Source: an uncultured Paracoccaceae bacterium (GTDB lineage Bacteria > Pseudomonadota > Alphaproteobacteria > Rhodobacterales > Rhodobacteraceae). Taken from it: a stretch of DNA of 61,406 nucleotides. How positions within the stretch are numbered: the stretch's first letter is position 1; the number at the start of each line of letters is the position of its first letter. The DNA lies in the NCBI GenBank assembly GCA_947494445.1, contig CANLVD010000018.1:1-61406 (forward strand), written 5' to 3'. Both the position numbers and the translations under genes were made by a program. The notes under the pieces were generated by a model that did not search any database, had not been told where the DNA came from, and worked only from the letters and a program-made list of their open reading frames with translations. Below, one piece after another: positions 57,401-61,406 of the stretch.

Positions 57401-60275
57401 TCCGATCGAGGTGCAGGGCACGATCCTGATCGATCTGCTGCCGACGCCGGATGATCCGGAACCGCGCGACGATGCGGTCTCGGGTCTTGAGGATGTGCCG
57501 TTGACGCTGCTGGCCAGCCAGTTGCTCGCCAATGACAGCGATCCCGACAAGGAGGCGCTGACGATCATCGGCACCTCGAACTTCAGCGGTGTTGATGTGG
57601 TGGTGAACACCAATGGCACGCTGACGGTCACACCGTCGGAAAACCTCAACGGTGGCGCCAGCTTCGACTATACCGTGCGCGACACATCAGGTGCCGAGGC
57701 AACAGCCACGGTCAACCTGACCTTCGAGGCGGTCAATGACGTGCCGGTCATCGGAGATGTGAGCTTTGCAGGAACCGAGGACACAGCCTTTGCGGCAAGC
57801 CTTGATCCCGCCCTCTTCACAGACGCGGATGGCGACGCGCTGACCATTGGCATTCGCGGCGCGGGCAACACCGAACTGCCCGATTGGCTGGACTTTACGC
57901 TGGCCACGCTGACGTTGGCAGGCACGCCGCCGCAGGATTTCAACGGCGATGTGGCGCTTGAGCTCTTTGCCTTTGATGGCATGGCCGAAACCGTGCGCCC
58001 GGTCACCCTGACCATCGCTGCCGTCAATGATGCACCTGTGATCACGCTCGATGGTCTGGACGGGATCGAGGATGTACCACTTGATATTCTGCTGGAGGCA
58101 TCGGTCTTTGCTGATGTCGATGGCGATGCGCTGACCCTTGGCCTGCAGGGGCCGGGCGGAGAGGACGCACCGGACTGGATTGTCTTCGATGGCGATGCGC
58201 TGACCATCACGGGCACGCCGCCGCAGGACTTCAACGGCGATGTGGCGCTGGAGCTGACCGCCTCTGACGGGACGGTCACCACCGTGCTGCCGGTGACGTT
58301 GAGCCTTGCTGCGATCAATGACGCGCCCGAGGCCCGCAACGATCTGCTGGGTGGCGGGGATGAGACTGTCTTCACCATTCCGGCCTCGCAACTGCTGGCC
58401 AATGACGTGGATGTGGATGGCGATGTGCTGAGTGTGGTCTCTGTCGCGGATGGTCCGGGCTATACGGCCGAACTGGCTGACGACGGCACGATCACCGTGA
58501 CCAAGCTGGACGATATGCTGACCCGGATCGAGATGGGATACACCATCACAGATGGCGCGCTGGAAAGCTCTGCCACGCTGGTGATCGATCTGGAGAACAG
58601 CAACACAGCACCTGAGATCGGGGCCATCGATCCGCTGCACAGCGACGAGGACACCGAGATCGATCTGGTGCTGCCGGAAGTCTTCACGGATGCCGATGGC
58701 GATGCACTGGCCCTTTCGATCACCCGCGCAGGCGGGACCGCAGCCCCTGATTGGCTGTCCTTCGATCCGGCCACCAAGCGCCTGACCGGCACGCCGCCTG
58801 CCAACTTCTTCGGCACCATCGCCTTGCTGGTGATTGCCGATGACGGGCAGGCCACGACCTCGCGTGCCTTTGATCTGGTGATCGATCCGATCAACGATCT
58901 GCCAAGCCTGTCAGTGCCTCTGTCCGACCGGATGGCGGTGGAAGACACGGCCTTCAGCATCCAGTTGCAGCAGGGCATCTATTCGGACGTGGACGGCGAT
59001 GTGCTGAGCTTCGATCTGGTGCAGGCCGATGGCACAGCGTTGCCGGACTGGATCGCCTTTGATGCCGACACACTGACCCTGTCAGGCACACCGCCGCAGG
59101 ATCTGTTTGGTGACATCGCGCTGCGCCTGCTGATCTCGGACGGGCAGGAAACGATTTCGGATGATTTCGTTCTGGCCGTCGAGGGCACCGAGGATGCGCC
59201 GGTTCTGCTGGCCGCATTGCCAGATGTCACCGCGGATGATGCGGGCGAGACCCTGACCACGGGTGTTCCCTTCTCGGTCGCGGCACCGCGGTCGTCGTTT
59301 ACCGATCCTGATGGTGATGCGCTGGCCTTCTCCGCGCGTCTGGCCGACGGCACGGCGCTGCCCGGATGGCTGATCTTTGATGGTCAACAGTTTGCCGGTG
59401 TCGCTCCAGCCTCTGCTGCCGGTGATCTTGAGATCGAGTTCTTTGCCACAGATGGCAAGGCGACCGTCTCGGATGTCTTCGTGCTCAGCTTCGAACAGGG
59501 ACAGGTCGGCAACACCGGCCCGGTTGCGGTCGATGACACAGTGGCGATTGATCTGCCGGTGCTGCTCAAGATCGACAGTTCCGCTTTGCTTGAGAACGAC
59601 AGCGACGCCGATGGTGATACGCTTGAGATCACAGCCGTGGGCGCTGCCGGCAATGGCGAGGTCACCCTTGGTGCCGACGGTGTGGTCAACTATCTGGCCA
59701 ACTTCGGCTTTGAGGGGACGGATCAGTTCACCTACACCGTTTCGGACGGCACCGACACCGATACGGCCACGGTTACGGTCGAGGTCAGCAATCCGTATGA
59801 CAATGTGGTCGAGGGCAATGACGCCAACTCGCGCCTCAACGGCACGAATGGCAGCGACATGATCTTCGGCTTCGGCGGCAACGACCGGATCAGTGGTGGG
59901 GGTGGCGATGACTTCATCGACGGCGGCGACGGCAATGACGTGATCATTGATGGTGATGGCGATGACATCATTCAGGGTGGGCGCGGCAATGACCGGATGT
60001 ACAGCGGTCGCGGATCGGACACGTTCCGGTTCGAAACCGGTGACGGATCCGACACGATCTATCGCTTCTCTGCAAATCAGGGTGCAGATGCCACCTTCAG
60101 ACCCGGCGACGTGCTGAGCCTGAGCGTTGAGGGCATCGACGACATCGACGATCTGATGGCAATCGCCGAGCAAACCAGCCGCGGCGTGCTGTTCGACTTC
60201 GGCAATGGCGACAAGATCTTCCTGGCCGGCACCCAACTGGCAGCACTGGATAACGATCAATTCTCGTTCTATTAA
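36468..60275 (+). CDS. Giant RTX/cadherin-like type I secreted protein with AHH-like N-terminus
   Basis: 7,935 residues, about 39% of the plasmid. Order of regions: an AHH/HNH-like segment at 10-110 (I-Q13-H14-I-F-P, N40-LLAMP, WNRHD, H88-N-G-Y91); a hydrophobic region at about 365-430 that could insert in membranes; first RTX repeats at 488-580; an EF-hand-like block starting DPLILDLDGDGIE near 824; about twenty RTX modules of ~133 residues at 1508-4445; cadherin/VCBS-like Ig repeats with LLANDxDxDGD at 4445-5140; a second RTX cluster at 5141-5640; more Ig repeats and putative-Ig (LPDWLxFD...GTPP) repeats to about 7690; final RTX nonapeptides at 7778-7860 and a C-terminal T1SS signal ending DNDQFSFY. 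TAAGGG lies 11 bases before the ATG. The exporter gene follows after 35 bases. No in-frame break is seen. Confidence 0.95.
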   Translation: MTFNFRTLMFEIQHIFPKSVIRDFKTQMDNLGISQQQYGNLLAMPTDQSLIENLAGKLSESAKSIIGAAGWGWNRHDSQAPAGEGRQHNGYTNFIRDQLTIIFDTDSEGNPLFSADEQRLLVYDLHKFAADLSYGRITDANGVPVRVLGNSGHADTIAEAYAENRSLDPNNIDAWTPIQIAEVRFYDTYMNGPEGNATVSESTMRKKAVDRLADALADAGDITTQARDSIKAQAATGAEGVDDAGRRLLKYVDLKTGQPIGTRESMLEWLAAETRGTPETANLSFDDAVAKWEGVINESGRISQSALPDLRRLDADTQGAVTDGFNKMAGTLNGVGGGPVADIVEFFDIAYEDIKTFFATGDPSRLISTTIEFGFGMASSAALVSSTIAIGATLGGPPGAAIVAAAWAIYDFPSLIESAASLITKIGEDIAELVTPDFGLVSTDKTNQLIWSLIDFLADEEVTSLTSPFGFQYSADTDEDRDVQALPDYILGSDANEAIVGRNGAFIYGQGGNDELHHLGNGYASGGDGDDLLLSRSHTGVSFNGGKGNDWLIVRSGEGGEFVGGEGQDVIFVASRGAGIWGDTRDGVTYDDEDNPSDIDTTSIEEADLIWWWPGVTMLDPGPTDKLRFFGVPLVGGTNDFPLGFATTVINAVVPVTGFATFKSPLYFDYFLPFISYMKFSDGTLYVSNLFDTLFGADKFEEAPRFQTDQPNAPNIEGAMAFINYEDKATYWSAGFRKGAEEDFANATSIFDLVFAGDGFNPDIGGDLGMFFKNANPILDIFGWLPVPAIGGLLRLLPMIDKILTLAGAVQLWTKAFEWREKSDPLILDLDGDGIETISRASSKLFYDFDGDLFAEQSGWLQGDDGFLVRDANGNGRIDDVTEMFGGVGVSGYEELSGFDTDGNNAIDAADEIFAELQVWRDINQDRQTDEGELFSLDDLGIISISLETTELGFETPDGTRLDASGKFTWADGSQGNAFDAVFEIDDVNTIYNGETGNASWLNDEVYQSRGFGHVVDFDIAMSNDIVLGEMATVAAASMTTPKLKTLLEQSAGVLGQWAFTQPLSRELTPVLLETLGDGTVNLLDRAIYVEDGTGGYWTLASGADVTDSGGVVIDRPTMEDIMALSPAAGAWQVEQMFSPSDRGEELVHRTPAPYLAERVDDRMVILDWGVEQPDGSWQLASGTPIVDADGATIAQPTIADVLAQAKPLGQEWRTETLSFNEYANLPVEEIGINFIDNKVVDYTVEVADQDGTFYVWARNLDRALELQAKYGTAQDFNLRNYEIDFDTLDEVGSTDDSTFRVELLTPGQFHLAISMFGIDFQPQMLQAQIAADTGVLSYTVSPERDTGVLNEDGEYVSGINGMINLLDPVMDQYIQTSRAFAARMALQGGLNEYSRGLEYIADFDGYRATTDRELTPLFEAIFESIPAGYDEARQYLVDWNEILVQIWPDYKPAAVNQNGTAMSVDQNFLIQMMLPAYETIPTDLDLRSVLFAMSIDQTRLVEHMETDTEVTGTSGVDYLYMTAGDQIYKGGQGTDVYFVGGEIGSDIIDDVDTGQRDGLRFADVKSDEVDLERDGQDLVITFNNRDDVLRVKDQFLGELNPILTNGKRLDSGMDHLAFADGILWNRFQIAMQVSEEKDTNDVIIGSGSGDVLRGGKGNDVMRGGTGGDYYFFNVGDGQDVVGEALDFGASVSQAGFGSLKGGLDMIFFGEGIGERNIRLQRDGQSDDLLIVLLDDDGVETGDTLYVEDQFGGVRLNFGALGEIDPQLDVDYISPYLIERFIFSDGYALDFEQIVEQVLENAKTDGDDAIYGLLNDNRLDGGAGDDFLTGLEGSDTYVFGRGYGEDVVLDDDYSLKLFGAPDDYLEFVDDLRWSDFDFLRDGASDTLRMQIKGTGDTLILTDYLESVLFVGYVNLIEQITYGDGTVWSWTKLLQHYVDIAKTADDDLIYGFDVSDFIDGGAGDDRLEGQGGNDTYVFERGYGTDTILDYGGAERVEMRGIRSDEVTFSRTDLDLIITVDDTGDQLILENQYVRANVQNYAVEDFVFEDRIFVFTDLNPEDLDLVGTSLDETITGSNFNETLDGRDGDDLLIGRDGGDTYKFDAGYGQDVIVDIRERAAWEDRRFVPQESRDTVEFGGDITRDNVIFTKDGDDLVVSIEDRVDTLRIRDQFKSLNIGVELFKFFDGSIIAISDVEELLQIEGGNRGDNVIEGLPDTENELDGRQGDDILRGANLGDKYAFGAGYDLDIIEEYGDVAGIIDEVIFGETVRAEDLIIRRNGNDLLIDLGNGEDVLTIVDGLTDATIEEFNFADGTILTTDDMRDRLLVGTDGDDLLQGFDDRADDLAGGAGSDALEGGTGNDTYRYGYGDGADSIRDTGGTDEVRFGVGIEEKDLAFRKVGDDFLITLTQTGETLVILQGASASSSNWIETFVFSDGSELSMTDARTRALLAADNGGMDLIDARDLATGIQVTPGVGFDAVIMGPDTILQFRQGDGIDRIELPTSSGQAEIIFDELTTADVEVRVTRIDGNDLTLSFPETGDQLILVGARDAAIVPTLSFADGQVWDRAALLRALIEGQQTDGDDVIFGTGQADSIEGGRGNDDIFGEGADDTFTFTLGDGQDVIADSSGNDTLIIRGYDSADLRISLPVNGSSAYGSGGRVELVLSFDGTSDEIVLRYDGDANGVDSVVFDDGTVITRDEMFSQALGQGTEFDDVMTGTDANEVFEGGKGDDEIRGGAGNDTYTFREGDGRDVIIESGSRFDLNTLILPDHLQSDVKISRIETSSDALLQLPNGEEIVLEGALYEFSGRVNVIRFADGSTWNSTQILARADSGGAITVPRTITGTAAGETLEGTPEAEILEGLTGSDTYIFARGGGHDRIVSQPNRPDVNILEMQGYDLADASFSVSPLDAGNLVITFAGTDDRILVEDAFYSSSTTSTFSDGIWTTTYWRSIQTFRFDDDQLSIDAIGELLTSGSATDGDDLLTATGLRDEVIEGGLGNDTIMGPMGNATIVFNKGDGQDVVKVSTSGRATLEIKGYLPAEVSVARDTYAERGYILTFEGTDDQIILEGNGRTGLGGVDRVEFDDGTVWTSTTLDNQVPPPPEGAGGTPGNDIIRDQDGNETFNPMTGDDVVISRDDTDTVIYARGDGVDTIEADTFPGVVLDLTDLNPADVVLQELPMSDGSVYGGRRIELQVIGSDDRVHFVNGFDSLLRIEFADGTVWNYSELQTNLVAAPLAEGQVDFVSVNYSSDPNRIGTTNDEFFSLQGFEGESPDAEVVYSRGGGHDLIEAPDFYGFGGANRVLLTDIASTEVTTWALPFAYAQSFGGGRDLLIRWGSDDDSVRLVGVIDSFEPTGLAEVEFSDGVIWLVEDMVTDALAAEETNQQNLTGDPTLTRGTDTGDFAVGGQGGGIIFPPPLELQALDEPVPLDPGDLPPPGEPLPSDPNDEFTEITLVDVLLSEITVEERAGEVILTVAPRLPDGSDGLSIWMGNSQRIFDISVTLDDGTVLGREEILALIPVPVATADDDRLIVGDQGGPITVEGLQGDDLITSTTEDTTFIYTRGDGNDTYTVEAFGTPEASLDLRGIAPDDVNLVNASGDLLVRIAESAPGAGDGGVIRILVGLEIQTNVFGPRIAEILFDDGTIWDLAELESRTIINPATEFDDEVINPTSANTYEMLGGNDYVQTSGFNDTYIYRSGDGRDAYLDSGSNADVLELPDFLQSDVTFTRVNSDLVIDVIEDVDRGIEAGQINVKLAFNSTTSNNWLLERIVFSDASELLMADVVAGLVDTATDGDDIVTGTPLDETLTGGLGDDSLRGLNGDDTYVYARGDGNDEILEQGNSGTALDVDRLQLTDINAGSVSFVRTSEGLLIKIAESAPGAGDAGSILVFGLLVGEVNNYEAQDRGTGIEEVVFGDGSVLTMGELSTQLLAAQTSPLDDVLTGSGLSETLEGGLGNDLMFGGDGPDTYIYTRGDGYDRVVDIYNSTTGDVLELRGIDPADVTLKGGYQNDLEIVIAESAPGAGDEGRITARASNSFGSAGIDSIVFDDGTVWPRSMFSGSFATGIATDGDDRVTGTTSADVIEGLLGNDRLEGGSGADTYLFTRGDGQDVIDDRFSQSNRLEVTGYGPDEISFDRRGIEGRDLIIRLADAGDEILVVDGLNDDFTPPIEEILLTDGGETITYVEIVAALVASQVTDGDDVVVGTVADDALGGGKGVDLVDGRAGDDTYTYRAGDGDDRFSDSGISDEDVVNLPDHTPDDIEYALRAGANSLDLVILFKDSRDRLILEGALGQGYPYDGVDKIVFSDGTEWDRAEMRAQTLNYVQTSFADQVQGFEQDDVFIGSAGNDVQAGLGGSDLYIFSRGDGEDTIEEGTSNTGEIDRVDFPDFVSSEVSVSRLFKGSDTVVMRFASSPEDSLTITDALAPDGAGIEQYVFSDGVVWVPATLETLLDNNAPVAIADGYFTATSGEPLLLAAATLLRNDFDADGDDLSLIAVDGGENGFAEINADGNVVFTPDAEFFGPTTITYTISDGRNGITTGTIDLRVRPVAEARDDDGFVMEEDTFLTIDAERLLSNDLDGDRMIISQVFGAENGSVSLASNGQVTFTPDANYNGVGRFTYVANTPEGGRAEAVVTINVTPVNDAPDARDDNDFETLEDVPVEILASILLANDRDADGDALSVTDVTSSADIDVSLTDDGVIIVTPRDYFFGNGTFTYTVTDEDGLTDTATVTVYVEPVNNAPEPTLDVIDAIEDNPKVINVDTLLANDIDRDGDTLTITSLRPFEIGGRAELLDNDTILFTPFANFNGTARFEYIVDDGQGSIAVGMVNVEFEAVNDRPIARDDRYTFSSLENVLNGVEDVPLVIPIAELMKNDNDVEGLALTFENVSDPADGTIEVTDEGTIIFTPDQDFWGETTFSYLVSDPEGLVDDGMVTMFFENVGDAPPVAGTDSITVIEDVPITIPQEVLLANDIDIDRDPLEIIGWRLPNFTEQFFDPFTGSLTRDANGDFLYTPGLNETRENGFYYLVTDNADGVSEGYVDITILAQNDQPTAVNDTVASSPLDIPVVIRISDIMENDFDVDDPDGEKNISFVGVDGASIGTAEVDGNFIVLRVPEGTTGIVEVTYRIKDPEGVEDTATVTALIEGTYGRVLNGTPRADLLIGNDLDETINGLESNDRIVANGGADIINGGTGEDDIDAGEGDDFIDGGDDADDIDGGEGFDTVTYELSNVAVRADLASRLGQGGWAAGDVLTDIEGLIGTEFGDDLYGGLADNRIEGRGGNDLIDGREGVDTLLGEMGDDTLIGGAEGDTLDGGEGSDTADYSTSVEGVTVSLIGGTASGGDATGDTLISIENLTGTDQADDLTGTDEANILRGGREGDILRGLGGDDFLSGGRGADDLQGGEGIDTADYTLSVEGVTVDMADGSAGGGDAEGDTFDSIEIVQGSFHDDILRGNADDNILRGGRGADEIDGRGGFNTADYSVADEGIALNLETGLGTGGEALGDTLSNIQKVTGSVYADDLTGSAAGDTFDGNWGDDTMAGQAGSDAYIFGYDSGDDVVTEAGVAGDIDRVVLMDDIRTRDLSVIREGDDLLLELERDDGFLIDTLRVTNHFLSEEEGIEEVVFADGTIWDRAQIDALQRIGRFNAADDIYRLAIEDIEAFIDPADLIENDISNPDGLSGIELVGVENAINGQVSITPEGQIRFIGDENFNGDAFFDYVVRDQFGRESSARVEVNVAPVNDAPEGANDGIFAGVEDTILRINITELLSNDFDVDGDPLSLIEIRPLLDDQGEELNPQLPGFNDFPFSESATFGIAMISGNEVLFKPKADHFGFAGFIYVLSDPDGATSTAEVELFFDARNDAPRSGNDERTIRLERTTDISVASLLANDYDVEDDAFTFEGVGAATNGTLVYDEVAGIISFTPDALGAAGFTYDLVDARGAASTITVDLTVIPLNDAPIARDDGGFVTEEDVALEIDPSVLFANDTDDTDPIDDVIMLSGLDRFAENGVVSLNDDGLIVFTPRADYNGSAGFLYQITDGNGGFDEAYVSITILPSNDGPVLRDDIALGLEDLPIVVIPGEVFGNDLDPEGDVIFFENVTILGAVTSDFETRNPVTLDFGFDPAELAETIVADAVLADGSVLPVEIVFDPETLSFSGSWPAGQVDPLEIDITLTNPNDGSSFAGNLTLTDQSDLAGGVAFEPEMALIDISEGDFTLEMAGNQPVPGWLAFDPETLELTKTGDAPVEDTDPIRLRLSFEPDPELLPDGTRSFGERGFMIEVLIDPQADIDPAINDLFANDPFFASQGLYALPLEGTTREAQTENGADLPDWLNFDAATMTFDGTPPPVFVGTPPVRVDVTGGPVEFSLLTELEIDKTFRTGGDGGFGISLEDDRFGLSTPEDFFGQVALEYNARDEKGGTSDLPAYIIVNVLPQPEAPDPVADEVSTTENVTALYALADLLANDVDDDGDAFRAIEITQPANGTITVLLSELILTTPAELPVLAGGTYSATLVDGSALPDWLTVDPDTGEIRGFVPLDATGPLAITLSVTDGTTTETADLTPVLDGNEGVMLEYVPNTDFSGEDSFGYTITDDLHGTGSTTVTVTVAAVNDPPVAVTDNVDVLEDSSVIIDPATLLANDTDVDGDPLTLLSVGNAINGTVVLENGQITFTPVANYDGPASFTYEVSDGSDGTSTGTVRVNVISTNNRPVAARDDLNGTEDEPLTITIADLLANDSDADGDPFTFVSIDTDVDGARSFLLPGGEIQFVTDEDVNGPITFTYRITDGRLTGTGEVVIDFAAVNDGPRLIDDGTLTAVEDTPLQVDMAFLLANDVDVEGDAFSVTRVFDPENGTVTLENGIATFTPRTDYAGNAGFRYEVTDARGAVSENFIDITVLPGNDLPFAVFDRLETNEDTPLEIDPAVLLANDSDPDGDPLTVTSVFSSFFIFGQGIVTVPLTQLANGNFLFTPRADDFSEATLFYSVTDGGPIEVQGTILIDLLPTPDDPEPRDDAVSGLEDVPLTLLASQLLANDSDPDKEALTIIGTSNFSGVDVVVNTNGTLTVTPSENLNGGASFDYTVRDTSGAEATATVNLTFEAVNDVPVIGDVSFAGTEDTAFAASLDPALFTDADGDALTIGIRGAGNTELPDWLDFTLATLTLAGTPPQDFNGDVALELFAFDGMAETVRPVTLTIAAVNDAPVITLDGLDGIEDVPLDILLEASVFADVDGDALTLGLQGPGGEDAPDWIVFDGDALTITGTPPQDFNGDVALELTASDGTVTTVLPVTLSLAAINDAPEARNDLLGGGDETVFTIPASQLLANDVDVDGDVLSVVSVADGPGYTAELADDGTITVTKLDDMLTRIEMGYTITDGALESSATLVIDLENSNTAPEIGAIDPLHSDEDTEIDLVLPEVFTDADGDALALSITRAGGTAAPDWLSFDPATKRLTGTPPANFFGTIALLVIADDGQATTSRAFDLVIDPINDLPSLSVPLSDRMAVEDTAFSIQLQQGIYSDVDGDVLSFDLVQADGTALPDWIAFDADTLTLSGTPPQDLFGDIALRLLISDGQETISDDFVLAVEGTEDAPVLLAALPDVTADDAGETLTTGVPFSVAAPRSSFTDPDGDALAFSARLADGTALPGWLIFDGQQFAGVAPASAAGDLEIEFFATDGKATVSDVFVLSFEQGQVGNTGPVAVDDTVAIDLPVLLKIDSSALLENDSDADGDTLEITAVGAAGNGEVTLGADGVVNYLANFGFEGTDQFTYTVSDGTDTDTATVTVEVSNPYDNVVEGNDANSRLNGTNGSDMIFGFGGNDRISGGGGDDFIDGGDGNDVIIDGDGDDIIQGGRGNDRMYSGRGSDTFRFETGDGSDTIYRFSANQGADATFRPGDVLSLSVEGIDDIDDLMAIAEQTSRGVLFDFGNGDKIFLAGTQLAALDNDQFSFY

Positions 60276-60310
60276 GGGCCATACCGGCCCCCCAAACGGA
60301 CATGTAAGTG

Positions 60311-61406
60311 ATGAGTGCTGCCAGCCAAGCGACCCTGACGCCTTATGCAAGCGCATGGAAATCCGTGCGCCGCAGCTTCGTCTTTGTCGCGCTGTTCAGT
60401 GCAGCCGTGAACATCCTGATGCTGACTGGACCGATGTTCATGCTGCAGGTCTATGACCGGGTGCTGTCATCGGGATCGGTCCCGACCTTGCAGGCGCTGT
60501 TTGCGATCGTCGTGGTGCTGTTTGCGTTCATGGCGATCTATGACTTTCTGCGGGTGCGGCTTTTGTCGCGCGCGGCCTACCGGCTGGATCAGGCGGTGGG
60601 TGGTCCGGTTTTTGACCTCTGGGTGCGCTCGGCCCTCACACCGCAACGCAAGACCGTGCGCCCGCTCAACGATCTGTCGGTGGTGCGGGGCTTTCTGCCA
60701 AGTCCGGGGATGCTGGGACTGTTTGATATACCCTGGATCCCGATCTATCTGGTCGTCGTGTTCATCATCCACAGCTGGCTCGGCTGGTTGACGGTTGCCG
60801 GGCTTTGCGTGGTGATCATAGCGGCCCTTGTGAACCAGTGGTCCACCAAGGATTACCATGCGACCGCCATGCGGATGGACGGGGCGGAAAGCTTTTTTGT
60901 TGATCAGAGCCGCCGTACAGCAGAGGCCATCGTGCCCCTTGGCATGGCAGGCCGGATCGCCGGGCGCTGGAGCGAGATGCACAGGAACGGTCTGGCCGTC
61001 GGCCAGATCGGCGGCGACCGGGCTGAGGGCTTCACCGCAGGTTCCAAGGCGTTCCGGCTGTTGCTGCAATCCACGCTTCTGGGGTTGGGCGGCTATCTGG
61101 CCCTGCAACAGGAGGTCTCGGCCGGGATGATCGTGGCAACTTCGATCATCGCAGGCAGAGCGCTTGCGCCAGTAGATCAGGTGATCGGGCAATGGCGCTC
61201 CATCGTGCGTGCGCGTGAGGCCCATGGCCGCCTGAATGCGCTGTTCGAGGACACGCCTGCGCGCCGTCCCACCATCAACCTGCCCGCACCGACCGGAACC
61301 CTGACGGTCACCGGCATCTCGAAATTCGTGCCCGGACATCGTGCGGGCAGCGACCGGCCACCGATACTGGACCGGGTCAGCTTCAAGCTGGACCCGGGCG
61401 ATGCGG
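60311..61406 (+). CDS. Type I secretion ABC exporter, N-terminal part (continues at 2)
   Basis: The gene starts at ATG 60311 (MSAASQATLTPYASAWK) and runs off the window end in frame with bases 2-718. This part holds residues 1-365 of the joined protein: a short cytoplasmic lead, then about six membrane helices over 20-310, among them the FALFSAAV-type first helix followed by PMFMLQVYDRVLSSGS, a segment conserved in PrtD-family exporters. There is no C39 peptidase domain, so the substrate is not cleaved at a double-glycine leader, in keeping with the C-terminal signal of the giant RTX protein encoded 35 bases upstream. Confidence 0.96.
   Translation, partial: MSAASQATLTPYASAWKSVRRSFVFVALFSAAVNILMLTGPMFMLQVYDRVLSSGSVPTLQALFAIVVVLFAFMAIYDFLRVRLLSRAAYRLDQAVGGPVFDLWVRSALTPQRKTVRPLNDLSVVRGFLPSPGMLGLFDIPWIPIYLVVVFIIHSWLGWLTVAGLCVVIIAALVNQWSTKDYHATAMRMDGAESFFVDQSRRTAEAIVPLGMAGRIAGRWSEMHRNGLAVGQIGGDRAEGFTAGSKAFRLLLQSTLLGLGGYLALQQEVSAGMIVATSIIAGRALAPVDQVIGQWRSIVRAREAHGRLNALFEDTPARRPTINLPAPTGTLTVTGISKFVPGHRAGSDRPPILDRVSFKLDPGDA
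61330..61406. repeat. Terminal overlap, right copy (circular contig end)
   Basis: Identical to bases 1-77. The shared segment lies inside the ABC exporter gene, and joining at it keeps the reading frame. Confidence 0.95.

Noticed and set aside
36468-60275. Assembly-made fusion of several RTX genes
   Set aside because: The frame is open over 23.8 kb with steady codon use, a single secretion signal at the end and logical domain order, so one gene is more likely. Collapse or expansion of the three near-identical modules around 47.3-48.6 kb cannot be excluded without reads.

Overview
The window reads as one complete circular plasmid from an alphaproteobacterium, most likely of the Rhodobacteraceae/Roseobacter group. 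Bases 1-77 are identical to bases 61330-61406. Joining the ends at this overlap gives a 61,329-bp circle and fuses the two partial ABC-transporter frames into one intact 578-residue protein, so the circle is biologically coherent. The 77-bp length looks like an assembler k-mer overlap rather than a natural terminal repeat. The high-GC sequence, DnaA-like initiator, ParAB-type partition genes, plasmid-borne pseudaminic acid genes and extragenic terminator motifs all fit a Roseobacter-type plasmid.

Layout on the circle. (1) About 35.0 kb through the junction to 2.0 kb is a type I secretion locus of some 28 kb, nearly half the plasmid. It holds an HlyC-like toxin acyltransferase, a small protein resembling Imm11 immunity proteins, one giant gene (7,935 codons) for an RTX/cadherin-like secreted protein with an AHH/HNH-nuclease-like N-terminus, then the ABC exporter and the HlyD-type adaptor. 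No TolC-like outer-membrane channel gene is present. (2) 2.0-7.1 kb: a small membrane protein divergent from an XRE regulator, an ECF sigma factor with a translationally coupled vWA membrane protein, and a DUF4143 AAA ATPase behind a 35-bp inverted repeat. (3) 7.2-18.2 kb: an unusual cluster of a cytoplasmic-looking subtilase, a PAP2/vanadium-haloperoxidase-like protein with a (GGGA)11 N-terminus, a SARP/CadC-like regulator, a holin-like small membrane protein and a 1,448-residue membrane protein ending in an OmpA-like domain. (4) 18.3-25.1 kb: a polar amino-acid type ABC importer, an AhpD-like protein, and a three-gene sugar or polyol catabolic operon with a divergent LacI regulator. (5) 25.1-34.3 kb: pseudaminic acid genes pseG-pseI and pseB-pseC-pseF, split by the replication/partition module (initiator, origin region, parA, parB, several parS-like palindromes). 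(6) 34.3-35.3 kb: a REP-like palindrome, a hypothetical zinc-ribbon protein and the long leader of the secretion operon.

How the genes may work together: the RTX locus plus CMP-pseudaminic acid synthesis suggests a plasmid devoted to the cell surface and to contact with other cells. The N-terminal nuclease-like domain, acyltransferase and immunity-like neighbour raise the possibility that the giant protein is a T1SS-delivered polymorphic toxin rather than only an adhesin. That is an inference and needs domain searches and experiments.
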